Positions 34,728 through 43,806 are shown, counted from the first letter of the stretch. The stretch is 64,000 nt of DNA from Bacteroidota bacterium (GCA_006226425.1 SBGX01000034.1:30550-94549), one strand, 5' to 3'. Program-made: numbers and translations. Notes: a model not told the origin generated them from the sequence alone.

Positions 34728-35126
34728 TTAGTTTTTGGTGTTCGTTAAATGAATTATTTTTTGAATGGGGTACTTGTCCACAAGTCCGCCACTATTGTAG
34801 GATATTTGAACGATGCTATCCTGACATTCAATATGAAAGTCGTCCAGAGAAGCGCCATCGAAATCATCTGTTCCCCCTAAACAAAACCACTCAGATTCTT
34901 GATCACTTTTGTTTCGAAAAAAATAATTAATTCCCTGAAATTGTTCAAATTGCTCGGTTCCCTGAAAAAGATGAATCTCAATGCTGTCGATACATGGAAT
35001 AGTAATGCTCCCCAAAAATCTTTTTTCGGATTTGGAATTACAGGATGAGAAAAAAAGGCATCCGGTGAATACGAAAATCAAGGGGAGTTGGAAATAACTC
35101 AAAAGTGTTGGGGTCGCTTTAGTCAA
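34728..35126 (-). CDS. Small lipoprotein of unknown function (TTG start proposed)
   Basis: The open frame continues upstream to 35312, but that extension crosses the promoter region of the divergent MbnP-like gene and is Lys/Phe-rich without a leader. A TTG at 35126 gives MTKATPTLLSYFQLPLIFVFTG followed by a lipobox (LFFSSC), a convincing lipoprotein signal. The mature part (about 100 residues) has IDSIEIHLFQGTEQFEQFQG and a Cys near SIVQISYNSGG. No family recognised. Probably cotranscribed with the next gene. Confidence 0.55.
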   Translation of the reverse strand: MTKATPTLLSYFQLPLIFVFTGCLFFSSCNSKSEKRFLGSITIPCIDSIEIHLFQGTEQFEQFQGINYFFRNKSDQESEWFCLGGTDDFDGASLDDFHIECQDSIVQISYNSGGLVDKYPIQKIIHLTNTKN

Positions 35127-35253
35127 GTTGTACTGGTTTTGTTGTGGGTAAATGGTCAAACAAGATAAAAATAATAGCGGACAATCCCTTTGTTTCCAAA
35201 AAAAAATAGAATCGAAATAAACCTTTACTCCTTTTTGTTGTCTAACTTTAAGA

Positions 35254-35937
35254 ATGCCCTTGTTCCGAAGATCTATCATTGTCTTTTCCTTGTTTGCAGC
35301 TCCGCTGAGCATCCATGGTCAGGGAGTGCTGGAATTTATTCCAAGTTATCAGGGACGTGAATTGCTGTTGGATTCCACTTACCATTTGGGCAATGATAGC
35401 ATGCGTTTTGAGCAGTTACGCTTCTATGTTTCCGGGATTCATTTCACGAAGGAGGGGAAAACCGTTTACCAGTTCCCCAAAAAACACTACCTGCTTGACT
35501 ATTCGGATCAGAATTCGACCAGGATTCCCTTTGATGTTCCAATGTACTTCGATTCCCTGCATTTTCAATTGGGGATTGATAGTCTGACTAACGTCTCCGG
35601 AGCTTTTGGGGAAGACCTGGACCCGACCAATGGAATGTATTGGACCTGGCAAAGTGGCTACATCAATTTTAAGCTGGAGGGAAGTTGTAGTGAGAGCCCG
35701 GCGCGAAACAATCAGTTTCAGTTTCACATAGGAGGTTATCAGTATCCCTACAATACACTCAGAAGCATTTCACTGAAAGCATCGGGTAGGGAAAGGCAGC
35801 AAGTGGTGTTAGACCTGGATCGCCTGTTTCAAGAAATTGAGCTGAGCAGCGAATACAAAGTCATGAGTCCCAATCAGGCCGCAGTTCGTCTGGCAGATTT
35901 ACTTCAAAAATCCATTGTGTCATCCGAAAAGAAATAG
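35254..35937 (+). CDS. MbnP-like protein (metal-related partner of MbnH), exported
   Basis: The 227-residue protein has a signal peptide (cleaved about after HGQ) and the MbnP-like core: VLEFIPSYQGRELLL, LRFYVSGIHF, LHFQLGIDS, the aromatic motif GMYWTWQSGYINFKLEG (127-143) and FHIGGY (157-162). In methanobactin systems MbnP is oxidised by the di-haem enzyme MbnH, which turns a Trp into kynurenine and so helps bind copper. This copy keeps Trp130 and Trp132 but has only one Cys in the mature part, so the four-Cys motif of the related metallo-mystery-pair proteins is missing. It directly precedes the MbnH-like gene. Confidence 0.8.
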   Translation: MPLFRRSIIVFSLFAAPLSIHGQGVLEFIPSYQGRELLLDSTYHLGNDSMRFEQLRFYVSGIHFTKEGKTVYQFPKKHYLLDYSDQNSTRIPFDVPMYFDSLHFQLGIDSLTNVSGAFGEDLDPTNGMYWTWQSGYINFKLEGSCSESPARNNQFQFHIGGYQYPYNTLRSISLKASGRERQQVVLDLDRLFQEIELSSEYKVMSPNQAAVRLADLLQKSIVSSEKK

Positions 35938-35948
35938 CCTACATAGCA

Positions 35949-36956
35949 TTGTTGGGGATGGGCGTTCTTTGTCTCCTGGCGTTCAGAAGTTCTGATTTGA
36001 TCCTATTTCAACGGCCCGAACATTTTCCGGCACCGGTGTACAATTTTGAACACAATCAACTCAATCAGGCCGAAGTAGAACTGGGAAGGTATTTGTTTTA
36101 TGATCCCCTTTTGTCGGCAGACGGACAAATTTCCTGTGCTTCCTGCCATTCTCCTTACAATGCCTTTGCCCACACGGATCATGACCTGAGTCATGGGATC
36201 AATGATGAAATTGGAAGCAGAAACGCACCGGCTCTGTTCAACCTGGCCTGGCAGTCTTCCTTTATGTGGGATGGGGCAATCAATCACCTGGACATGCAGG
36301 CTTTGGCACCCATTTCACACCCCAAAGAGATGGGGGAGGACATCCGGAATGTGGTGGACAAGCTGAATCGGGAACGCTTTTACAAAGAGTTGTTTTATGG
36401 AATCTACAAGGATAGTCTGGCGACCGGTGAACGGGTATTGAAGGCCTTGAGTCAGTTTCAGCTAACCCTGGTTTCCGCCGATTCCAAATACGACCGGGTC
36501 AAATTGGGAATGGACACCTTTTCCTTGCAGGAAGAAAATGGCTACCGCCTCTTCCTGAAAAATTGCAATTCCTGTCATGCGGAGCCCCTGTTTTCGAACT
36601 ACCAATTCAAAAAAAATGGCTTAAAAGCAGATTCGGTCTTAAAAGATTACGGAAGAATGATGATTACTCAAAATAGTGCTGACAGCCTGGTTTTCAAGAC
36701 GCCAAGTCTGCGCAATTTAAGTTATACTTATCCCTATATGCATGACGGGCGCTTTAAAAATTTGTACGAGGTATTAAACCATTACACCAGTTTGTCTGTC
36801 AAAGAAACGAAGCTGTCTGAAGAATTGAAGCAAAAAATAGTCCTGACCAATCATGAAAAAACGGATTTGGTCACTTTTCTGCTGACCCTGAATGACCGAA
36901 ATTTTGTATTTAACCCCTTGAACAAGTACCCAAATAAATTACGAAACAAAAACTAA
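35949..36956 (+). CDS. MbnH/MauG-like di-haem cytochrome c peroxidase family protein
   Basis: The 335-residue protein has two haem-binding motifs, CASCH (63-67) and CNSCH (206-210), and the YPYMHDGRFKNLYEVLNHY segment typical of CCP/MauG enzymes. With the MbnP-like neighbour it should act as MbnH, a haem oxidase that modifies its partner. The start is uncertain: TTG 35949 or ATG 35958 give a leader (LLGMGVLCLLAF) lacking the basic N-terminus of an export signal; the frame is open upstream as RKEIAYIALLG, overlapping the mbnP-like stop, but offers no ATG/GTG/TTG. Its stop overlaps the YHYH gene start by 1 bp. Confidence 0.85.
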   Translation: MLGMGVLCLLAFRSSDLILFQRPEHFPAPVYNFEHNQLNQAEVELGRYLFYDPLLSADGQISCASCHSPYNAFAHTDHDLSHGINDEIGSRNAPALFNLAWQSSFMWDGAINHLDMQALAPISHPKEMGEDIRNVVDKLNRERFYKELFYGIYKDSLATGERVLKALSQFQLTLVSADSKYDRVKLGMDTFSLQEENGYRLFLKNCNSCHAEPLFSNYQFKKNGLKADSVLKDYGRMMITQNSADSLVFKTPSLRNLSYTYPYMHDGRFKNLYEVLNHYTSLSVKETKLSEELKQKIVLTNHEKTDLVTFLLTLNDRNFVFNPLNKYPNKLRNKN

Positions 36957-38314
36957 TGACCATGAGAAAACAATTCATCGCCATTTGCACGGTGGCCTTG
37001 TGTACAAGCTCTTTTGCACAACTCTCCCCGGCAATTACATCCTGGTTGCAAAATACCACGGCAAAAGGAACTTTTTACAGTTCGGGAAACTCGAATGTCC
37101 AACAGATGACCGGAGCCAACGATTTTGTGAATTGTCAAAAAATAGAGTATTCTTCCGATTTCGTGTACGTTCACACAAGAGGAATTCCAGCCTACCCGAC
37201 AGGGCCTTTTGATGGGGACGGAAACCCATCAGTGACTGAAGATCAGGATGCGATCTATAAATTTCCCTTGAATCCAACTCAAAATACCGGAACTCCGCAA
37301 GCGACCGTGATGGGGAACATCGGAGTCTTTATCAATGGAGTTGCTTTGTACGATTACCGGGATGGTGTGGCCTGGGATAATTCGTCCAGTTCACTTTGTG
37401 GCGGACCGGGAAATCCACCTTGTCCGGGAGGCCCCATGGCGACGATGGACTGGAACCGGGATGCCATTCCGGCGGAAAAACCCGGATTTGATTGTTCCAA
37501 GGGACATCCGGCGATGGGAGCGTATCACCATCATCAGAATCCATCCGCTTTCAAGCTCGATCTGGAAGTGGTTTCGACGATTTGTAATTTGTACGATGCC
37601 GATGGTCTGTATGCGATAGATAGTACCAAACATGCCCCTTTACTTGGTTTTGCCTATGATGGTTTCCCCATTTACGGAGCTTATGCCTACAAGAATACGG
37701 ATGGAACGGGTGGAATTGCCCGCATGAAATCCAGCTATCACCTGAATGCGAATGCCACGACTCGGACGAATGGTCCGGACGTCAATGCGACTTATTTTAA
37801 CGGCTATTTCAGAGAAGATTATTCCTACACGGAAAATACTGCCTCGGATTACCTGGATGAACACAACGGACGTTTCTGCGTGACTCCGGAATACCCGAAC
37901 GGGACCTATGCCTACTTTATGACAGTAGATGAGAATTGGAATTCGGCCTATCCTTACGCGGTTGGACCAACTTTTTACGGGGTCTTTGAGAACCGTTTGG
38001 TTACTTCTGTGAGTGAATCAACCACGACCTATGAAGATGCTTCGGCAGGGATCAGTCAACTGGATCAAAGCCAGGTAACGATTTTCCCGAATCCGGCATC
38101 CAATCTCATCGCCATCCAGGTGAAAGGACTTGTTCAGCATAGCATTGAACTGACTTTGTTCGATGTCACCGGAAAGAAAGTGATGAGCCAACAAATTAAA
38201 GCAGGACAGACGATTAGCTACTTTGACACTCAGACCCTCTACGAAGGAACTTATCTCCTCGAGTTATCGGATGGAAAAACAGTCAAAACCGAACGAATCG
38301 TGATTCAACGATAA
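36956..38314 (+). CDS. YHYH-domain protein with T9SS sorting signal
   Basis: The 452-residue protein has a signal peptide (MTMRKQFIAICTVALCTSSFAQ), a YHYH domain (GVFINGVALYDYRDG, His-rich GAYHHHQNP, LLGFAYDGFPIYGAY, HNGRFCVTPEYPNGTYAYF) and a T9SS C-terminal domain (VTIFPNPASNLIAIQV to the end). The His cluster suggests metal binding. YHYH proteins are frequent neighbours of MbnP/MbnH pairs in my recollection, though the role is unproven. Start overlaps the MbnH-like stop, and a strong terminator follows, closing a three-gene operon. Confidence 0.88.
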   Translation: MTMRKQFIAICTVALCTSSFAQLSPAITSWLQNTTAKGTFYSSGNSNVQQMTGANDFVNCQKIEYSSDFVYVHTRGIPAYPTGPFDGDGNPSVTEDQDAIYKFPLNPTQNTGTPQATVMGNIGVFINGVALYDYRDGVAWDNSSSSLCGGPGNPPCPGGPMATMDWNRDAIPAEKPGFDCSKGHPAMGAYHHHQNPSAFKLDLEVVSTICNLYDADGLYAIDSTKHAPLLGFAYDGFPIYGAYAYKNTDGTGGIARMKSSYHLNANATTRTNGPDVNATYFNGYFREDYSYTENTASDYLDEHNGRFCVTPEYPNGTYAYFMTVDENWNSAYPYAVGPTFYGVFENRLVTSVSESTTTYEDASAGISQLDQSQVTIFPNPASNLIAIQVKGLVQHSIELTLFDVTGKKVMSQQIKAGQTISYFDTQTLYEGTYLLELSDGKTVKTERIVIQR

Positions 38315-38316
38315 GC

Positions 38317-38342
38317 AAAAGAGGGCTCAGCCCTCTTTTTTG
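38317..38342 (+). terminator. Rho-independent terminator after the MbnP-MbnH-YHYH operon
   Basis: AAAAGAGGGC-TCA-GCCCTCTTTTTTG: a perfect 6-bp GC-rich stem extended by A-T pairs with a 3-nt loop and a T run, 3 bp after the stop. Confidence 0.9.
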
Positions 38343-38458
38343 TTTTAGAACTGTCAGACAATGGGAGGGAGTCATTACGAAAGTGACTTGATGACTTGCG
38401 CATTCCTGTCTAATTGTCAGTAAACGGTGTTTGGCTCGATATTCGTGAATATCCGCTT

Positions 38459-40198
38459 ATGAAAAAATCGAATAAAGTAACTTTTTCCTGGGCCTTTAAG
38501 AAGTATATCTGGCCGCGTCGTAGCATGCTTGGACTGGGGCTTCTTCTCATTTTATTTCAGAGTGTGGCTACCCTGATCGCACCTTATTCGACGCGTTATT
38601 TGCTCGATTACATTGTGCCAAACAAAGACATGGGGGCCTTATGGATCCTGTTGTTTGTTGTCGCCGGGGCCATTTTACTCCGATCCGTCATTTCCTTTTT
38701 ACTCACGCGTTTGTTAAGCGTGCAGGCACAGTATATGATAGCTCAGATGCGCGGGGAGGTACAGCGCAAGTTGCTCCGACTTCCTATTGGTTTTTTTGAT
38801 GACAATAAGTCGGGTGGACTCGTTTCTCGTGTCATGTCCGATGTGGAAGGCGTTCGGAACCTCGTAGGAACGGGCTTCGTGCAATTGATCGGAGGTTCCA
38901 TCACTTCCATCGGGGCCATAGTGCTGCTACTTCGGGATAATCCAATGATGACAATCTGTGTATTGATTCCCATGATCCTCTTCGCCGTGGTGATTCTGAA
39001 AGCATTTGGTTTTGTTCGTCCGATTTTCAGAGATCGCGGAAAGATCAATCAGGAAGTAAAAGGGCGATTGACGGAATCTTTAAACGGCGTACGGGTCATT
39101 AAGGCATTTACCGCGGAGGAACAGGAGAATGAGGTCTTCGCCAAAGGGGTGGATCGTATTTTTCAAAATGTCAAGAAGAGTCTGACCGTGACAGCGTTAA
39201 TCATGAGTGCCTCGGTATTCCTGGTGGGAGTTGCCACGACGGTTATTATGGGCGTTGGAGGCCATTTTATGATTGAAGGAACCATGGAGCCAGGGGTATT
39301 CATGTCCTATATCATGCTTATTGGCTTCATGATCGCACCGATCGTTCAGATGGGAAATATTGGAAGTCAGTTGACGGAAGCGATGGCTGGATTGGATCGC
39401 ACGCAAGAGTTGATGAACATGCCGGAGGAGGATGATTCGGAATTGCGCAGCAAGGAATTGGGGGCCATCAAAGGGGATATCGAGTTCCATGATGTGTCCT
39501 TTAGCTACGAGGAAAGTAAGGAGGTGATTCATTCGATCAATTTCAAGGCTCCTGCCGGAAGTGTGACGGCCTTGGTCGGATCATCTGGTTCGGGAAAATC
39601 GACGATAGCAAGTTTGGCAGCGACCTTTATTCAACCGGATAGTGGAGAGGTAAAAGTAGATGGAGTAGATCTTGCACGGGTCAAATTGCGTTCGTATCGA
39701 AGAAATCTGGGAGTCGTTCTACAAGATGATTTTCTCTTCGAAGGAACAATTCGGGAAAATATATTGTTTCCGCGGCCCGAAGCCACCGAGGATCAGCTCA
39801 TGGAGGCCGTAAAAGGTGCTTACGTGAACGAATTCACGGATCGCTTTGAAGATGGTTTGGACACCGTCATCGGGGAGCGAGGCGTCAAACTTTCAGGCGG
39901 ACAACGCCAGCGAATCTCCATTGCCCGAGCGCTCCTGGCCAATCCAAAAATCATCATCCTGGATGAAGCCACCTCCAACCTGGACACGGAAAGTGAATCC
40001 TTTATTCAAAAGTCCCTCGACATACTGATGAAAGATCGCACCACCTTTGTGATTGCCCACCGCTTAAGTACGATTCGTCAGGCCGATCAGATCCTCGTGG
40101 TGGAAGAAGGGAAGATCGTCGAGCGCGGAACCCACGATGAATTATTGGAAAGAAAAGCCCGCTATCACGAGTTGTACACGATTCAGGGGAGGATATAA
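38459..40198 (+). CDS. ABC transporter, fused permease and ATPase (MsbA-like)
   Basis: ATG 38459 gives 579 residues; the longer open frame from TTG 38414 adds nothing family-like. The N-terminal half has six membrane helices of the exporter type; the ATPase half contains Walker A GSSGSGKST, the Q-loop, signature LSGGQRQRISIARALL, Walker B IIILDEAT and the H-loop VIAHRLST. It probably exports lipid A-core, lipids or drugs as a homodimer. It stands alone after a terminator; the IS remnant begins 3 bp after its stop and has not damaged its end. Confidence 0.93.
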   Translation: MKKSNKVTFSWAFKKYIWPRRSMLGLGLLLILFQSVATLIAPYSTRYLLDYIVPNKDMGALWILLFVVAGAILLRSVISFLLTRLLSVQAQYMIAQMRGEVQRKLLRLPIGFFDDNKSGGLVSRVMSDVEGVRNLVGTGFVQLIGGSITSIGAIVLLLRDNPMMTICVLIPMILFAVVILKAFGFVRPIFRDRGKINQEVKGRLTESLNGVRVIKAFTAEEQENEVFAKGVDRIFQNVKKSLTVTALIMSASVFLVGVATTVIMGVGGHFMIEGTMEPGVFMSYIMLIGFMIAPIVQMGNIGSQLTEAMAGLDRTQELMNMPEEDDSELRSKELGAIKGDIEFHDVSFSYEESKEVIHSINFKAPAGSVTALVGSSGSGKSTIASLAATFIQPDSGEVKVDGVDLARVKLRSYRRNLGVVLQDDFLFEGTIRENILFPRPEATEDQLMEAVKGAYVNEFTDRFEDGLDTVIGERGVKLSGGQRQRISIARALLANPKIIILDEATSNLDTESESFIQKSLDILMKDRTTFVIAHRLSTIRQADQILVVEEGKIVERGTHDELLERKARYHELYTIQGRI

Positions 40199-40201
40199 TA
40201 C

Positions 40202-40542
40202 TGTAGATACCCCAAAAATTTGGGCAGTAAGTTTAGATAACTAAATTTACTAATATGACAAGGAGAAAATTTACATCAGCGTTCAAGACCAAAGTAGTTT
40301 TGGAGGCATTAGTTTAGCAGAATTAGCTCAGCAATATGAACTTCAACCCACACAAATTAGTGCATGGAAACGGGAGTTTATAGAAGGAGCGTCTGGGGTG
40401 TTTGAAAAAGGTAAAAAGCATTCGAAAAGCGAAGCTGAACTGGAGAAAGAACGCCTATTGAAGACAATTGGTCAACAAAAAGTTGAGATTGATTTTTTAA
40501 AGGACGCCTTGCGTTAAGTCCTACTATATTGGGGTATCTACA
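40202..40542 (+). mobile_element. Internally deleted IS3-type element (MITE-like, orfB missing)
   Basis: A 341-bp element is bounded by 14-bp perfect inverted repeats: TGTAGATACCCCAA at 40202-40215 and its complement TTGGGGTATCTACA at 40529-40542. The ends start with TG and finish with CA as in the IS3 family. Inside is only a frameshifted orfA; the roughly 850-bp orfB (DDE transposase) is absent, so it cannot move by itself but might be mobilised by a full copy. I see no clear 3- or 4-bp target duplication (flanks TAC and AAA). Confidence 0.85.
40255..40517 (+). pseudogene. IS3-family orfA (HTH transposase subunit), frameshifted
   Basis: From ATG 40255 the frame reads MTRRKFTSAFKTKVVLEAL, the usual start of IS3/IS150-type OrfA. 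It then meets a stop, but the next frame continues as SLAELAQQYELQPTQISAW, KREFIEGASGVFEKGKK and IGQQKVEIDFLKDALR followed by a stop at 40515. A deletion of roughly ten to fourteen bases after the 'EAL' codons explains the shift. The helix-turn-helix and leucine zipper parts are otherwise intact, and the decay looks recent. Confidence 0.88.
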
Positions 40543-40681
40543 AAATATGGTGAGGTCTACCATTTGAAGAAGGAAAAAATTCAAAAGGAATTTGTGCTAT
40601 TAACGTAAATATAATAAGCGGTTAACAAAACCTAAACCATATTAAAACAATAGCTTAGCTGCGAACCCTTGGTCCTTATCC

Positions 40682-41623
40682 TTACTTTTTTATCTCAATT
40701 TCGGGAAGTGAATATATAAGATACCTAAATGTACCTTTATAAGCTTGTTTTTCAAGAATTGTGATTACAGCATAATTCATCTCTGAAGATACCTTTACAT
40801 TACTTACTTTACAATTACTACAATCGGATAAATCCACTCCAAACTTAAATTCCGACAAATCTTTAAGTCCTTTTTCATCAAGTTGATGATACCGGATTAT
40901 AACTTCTGAGTGATTGTCAGGGTTCCTGTCTCCAGTAGCAATCAAATTGTCTTCATTTGTGACTTCTAATTGTAGGTTTTTATACATTTCTTCCTTTCTA
41001 GAAGTGATTTGAGGTAGAGGGTAGTCTGTCACTTTATAATATTTCGTTTGATCCAACTCAGGTACTTTGGTACTTTTCTTTTCGATATCAACCGTTTCTC
41101 CTTTCCAATCCATGACCTCATAGATTATTCTTTCTTGATTTGATGGCGCTACTCTTTGAATAACGATATTTCCGTCTTTTGTAAACCATATTGCCCCTGT
41201 TGATTTAAAATACTCCGCATAAGACTTAAGTTTTAACCGCTTAGTTCCAGGAATCTGGACTCCTTCCAGATTCTTCCCTTGATAATCAACTTTAACAAGA
41301 TAGAACCCCATGTTCCCATCCGTCATCAAAAATATCTTATAAGTAAAATCTGGTGAAAAAATTACCGTTTTTACCTCCCCATCACAATGTTTGCACCCTT
41401 CCTTTATCCCCAATGAACCAACTGATCCAATCTTACCAAATGATATTTTCCCTTTAACATCATAAATTTTATACTGATTTTGCTTTCGAGTTAATAAAAC
41501 CCCATTTGAAAAACCTAAAATAGCAGAATGTTGAAATTCTACAGGATTAAATTCTCCAATTTTCTCTTGGCCATAACCAAGAGAAAAGACGATCAAAAAC
41601 ACTGTTGTTACGGCTAACTTCAT
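40682..41623 (-). CDS. Exported beta-propeller-like protein of unknown function
   Basis: The 313-residue protein has a signal peptide (cleaved after LGYGQ). The rest is strand-rich, with repeated IYDVKGK, TVIFSPDFTYKIFLMTDG and FTKDGNIVIQR segments that suggest a beta-propeller, plus Cys pairs CKHC and CSNC that could form disulphides or bind metal. I recognise no family. It is 2 bp downstream of the larger secreted protein and cotranscribed; both are AT-richer than surrounding genes. Confidence 0.6.
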   Translation of the reverse strand: MKLAVTTVFLIVFSLGYGQEKIGEFNPVEFQHSAILGFSNGVLLTRKQNQYKIYDVKGKISFGKIGSVGSLGIKEGCKHCDGEVKTVIFSPDFTYKIFLMTDGNMGFYLVKVDYQGKNLEGVQIPGTKRLKLKSYAEYFKSTGAIWFTKDGNIVIQRVAPSNQERIIYEVMDWKGETVDIEKKSTKVPELDQTKYYKVTDYPLPQITSRKEEMYKNLQLEVTNEDNLIATGDRNPDNHSEVIIRYHQLDEKGLKDLSEFKFGVDLSDCSNCKVSNVKVSSEMNYAVITILEKQAYKGTFRYLIYSLPEIEIKK

Positions 41624-41625
41624 AA

Positions 41626-43476
41626 TTAGTTATATAATCCAGAATATACGGTTCTTAATTCATTTGCTCCATTATAACTCTCATAAATCGTGTGCATTCC
41701 ATTTAATCCAAGTTTGATATATCTGATTATCTCTACGTCCTCCAAAACGCTTCTTCCAGTTTCAGATCCTTCAAGAAATTCGACTGTGGCCAGTACTTTT
41801 CGATTTGAACATTCAATAAGAATTTGATTATCATTCAACGCCAAAACTCTATTAATTTTCCAACCTGAATAGGTAGTTACTTTTTTCTTTTCATACTTTC
41901 CTGACCAATAATCAATTTCTTTCGCCCCCATACAGTTTTGACACCGAACAGTACCTGTTTTAGGACCATAATAAACGGTTCCTGCTCCCTTACAAACTCT
42001 ACAGGTTTCAGTTCTTAATAATTCAGATGGTTTAACTTCTGACGTGTGTTCTTCATTATTACACTGCGGTAAAGTCTTGATTAAATTAATGTTTGCAATT
42101 AATGAAGTATTAGTCCTTAAATTTTCCTCCGTAATTGTAGAGCGAATTGCCATGTTTTCATAATTCACAACCGACTTCTCAACCTCCACATTTAGTTTTT
42201 TGCCAATTTTTATCAGCACATACTCTTTTGATGAACTTTGGAATAGTATTCTATGAGAATACAAATCAACTCTGTCTTTTTGTAAAGGCAATAAATAACC
42301 CCATGAATAAGAATTTTTCCAAGGTTTTTCTACTTTGAAAAAACTTGATTCTTGATTAAGGTATGGTGAGGAAAACTGAAATTCTTTGTTCAAATAAGTG
42401 ATATACAACTGATCGTCTTGAACCACAAAATCCTTTTCTTGAGAAATTCGAGATTTGTAAAAATCTTCAACTTCTTTAAGAGCTGTATCATATAGTACTG
42501 AGCTATTCTTTAAAAGGTCATTTAATGGTATCAATCTTGCATTATATTCAGAACCATAAGAAGTGGCAAACAAACCAAACAAGCCATTTTTTAATTCTAT
42601 TATCTCAGAAAACAAATATTTGTTTTCGATTTGACTTTTAAATTCACTAGATCCAGCGGTCATCTGGACGAAACGTAAACATGTAGTTTTATCTGTTAAG
42701 AAAAATTTCTGAGCATATTCATAGCTCTGGACTGATCCAAGTTCAACAAATGATACTGGTACTTTGTTTCCCATAGTAAAATATATGCCATCTTTTTTTT
42801 GCACAATGTCCAATTTCTCCTTGAAATCCCCTTTTTCATAGATGGTTTTTATAGCCAACTCCTGCCTTTTTTGAGGGCTGTTATTTTGAATCGCCTCTTC
42901 ATCTAATTTTGAAAGTTCAGGAAAATTATAGAGTGAATGAAAGTAAGGGTTACCGCTATTGTAACCTTCTTTAATAGGTCTATTCAGATCGATAACGTAA
43001 TAATTATTGTAAGGGTCCGAAACTTTATTCAATGGAAACGTTTCAAAAATCAAAAAACGATCATCAGGCGAAATATATCCTCTCTTAAAAATCGTATTCC
43101 TGTTTTTCCCCGGTGCCTGCGCGTAAGCAGGGAAATAAGTTCCAAGTTTTATTTGCTTCAATCTTCTACCAGTGGCTAATTCATATACACATATATCTCC
43201 ATTATAGCTGAAAGTATAAATATGTTTATTATCCTGACTAGAAACCACAATGGGACTGCCAAGTTTACCTCCCTTGAAATTTTCTTGATCCATGCTCTTA
43301 TCATAAAGATTAACTAGGATCGGAAAATTCTCTTTTTCTTGGGTGTTTACATAATTTATTGCTCCATCAATGTCATCTACTGTTTTTTCTCTCAGATCAA
43401 GAGTAATCTGACTATTACATACAACTCCAGAAAGTAGGAACAATGAAATAGACAATAATGCTGATAGTTTTTTCAT
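41626..43476 (-). CDS. Exported protein with a DnaJ-type Cys-rich zinc finger
   Basis: The 616-residue protein has a signal peptide (ALLSISLFLLSGVVCNSQ) and an N-terminal beta-propeller-like region (VVSSQDNKHIYTFSYNGDI, RGYISPDDRFLIFETF). Near residues 495-525 it has CRVCKGAGTVYYG and CQNCMGAKEI, two half-motifs (CxxCxG / CxxCxG) of the DnaJ central zinc finger, followed by more strands (GWKINRVLALNDNQILIECS). A zinc finger of cytosolic chaperone type in an exported protein is unusual. No family is recognised. AT-rich compared with the chromosome here. Confidence 0.6.
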   Translation of the reverse strand: MKKLSALLSISLFLLSGVVCNSQITLDLREKTVDDIDGAINYVNTQEKENFPILVNLYDKSMDQENFKGGKLGSPIVVSSQDNKHIYTFSYNGDICVYELATGRRLKQIKLGTYFPAYAQAPGKNRNTIFKRGYISPDDRFLIFETFPLNKVSDPYNNYYVIDLNRPIKEGYNSGNPYFHSLYNFPELSKLDEEAIQNNSPQKRQELAIKTIYEKGDFKEKLDIVQKKDGIYFTMGNKVPVSFVELGSVQSYEYAQKFFLTDKTTCLRFVQMTAGSSEFKSQIENKYLFSEIIELKNGLFGLFATSYGSEYNARLIPLNDLLKNSSVLYDTALKEVEDFYKSRISQEKDFVVQDDQLYITYLNKEFQFSSPYLNQESSFFKVEKPWKNSYSWGYLLPLQKDRVDLYSHRILFQSSSKEYVLIKIGKKLNVEVEKSVVNYENMAIRSTITEENLRTNTSLIANINLIKTLPQCNNEEHTSEVKPSELLRTETCRVCKGAGTVYYGPKTGTVRCQNCMGAKEIDYWSGKYEKKKVTTYSGWKINRVLALNDNQILIECSNRKVLATVEFLEGSETGRSVLEDVEIIRYIKLGLNGMHTIYESYNGANELRTVYSGLYN

Positions 43477-43776
43477 CTAAATAAAATTAAACAAATATAA
43501 AAAACATGACCTAATGACCTCTTCCCAAAAAACTGTGAGACGCTCCCCTATATGAGGGCAGATTTCATTAAGTTAAAATTGGATCCCTCCTCAAAATTCA
43601 GACTGATAAAATAGGAAAATCTGAGGTATTGTGAACGAAACAACGGAATGATTTTACGAAGCCGTATCATAGAGCGTAGAGTTTTGTTGGAACCTTTTGG
43701 GAACCATACATTGAAATTTCAAACCATTTCAGCGTATTTCAGACCTCAAATTGTTTAACCTATGTTTAACCCAAAC
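43477..43776. other. AT-rich intergenic segment next to tRNA-Leu
   Basis: I see no gene in this 300-bp stretch. It holds short repeats of TTTCA (ATTTCAAACCATTTCAGCG) and GTTTAACC (twice, near 43754-43771), of the sort seen near attachment sites, but I find no second copy of the tRNA-Leu 3' end, so this is not an assigned att site. Confidence 0.4.
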
Positions 43777-43806
43777 AAAAAAGCCGAAGCGTAATGCTTC
43801 GGCTTT
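43777..43806 (-). terminator. Rho-independent terminator of the tRNA unit
   Basis: On the minus strand AAGCCGAAGC-ATTAC-GCTTCGGCTTTTTTG forms a 10-bp perfect stem with T run, 4 bp after the 3' end of tRNA-Leu. Confidence 0.9.

Noticed and set aside
40195..40546. Target-site duplication around the IS3 derivative
   Set aside because: The flanking triplets (TAC and AAA) differ, so no duplication can be claimed.
40543..40612. Short frame KYGEVYHLKKEKIQKEF after the IS remnant, as the tail of an interrupted gene
   Set aside because: No matching first part exists before the element, since the ABC transporter ends normally 3 bp upstream of it.
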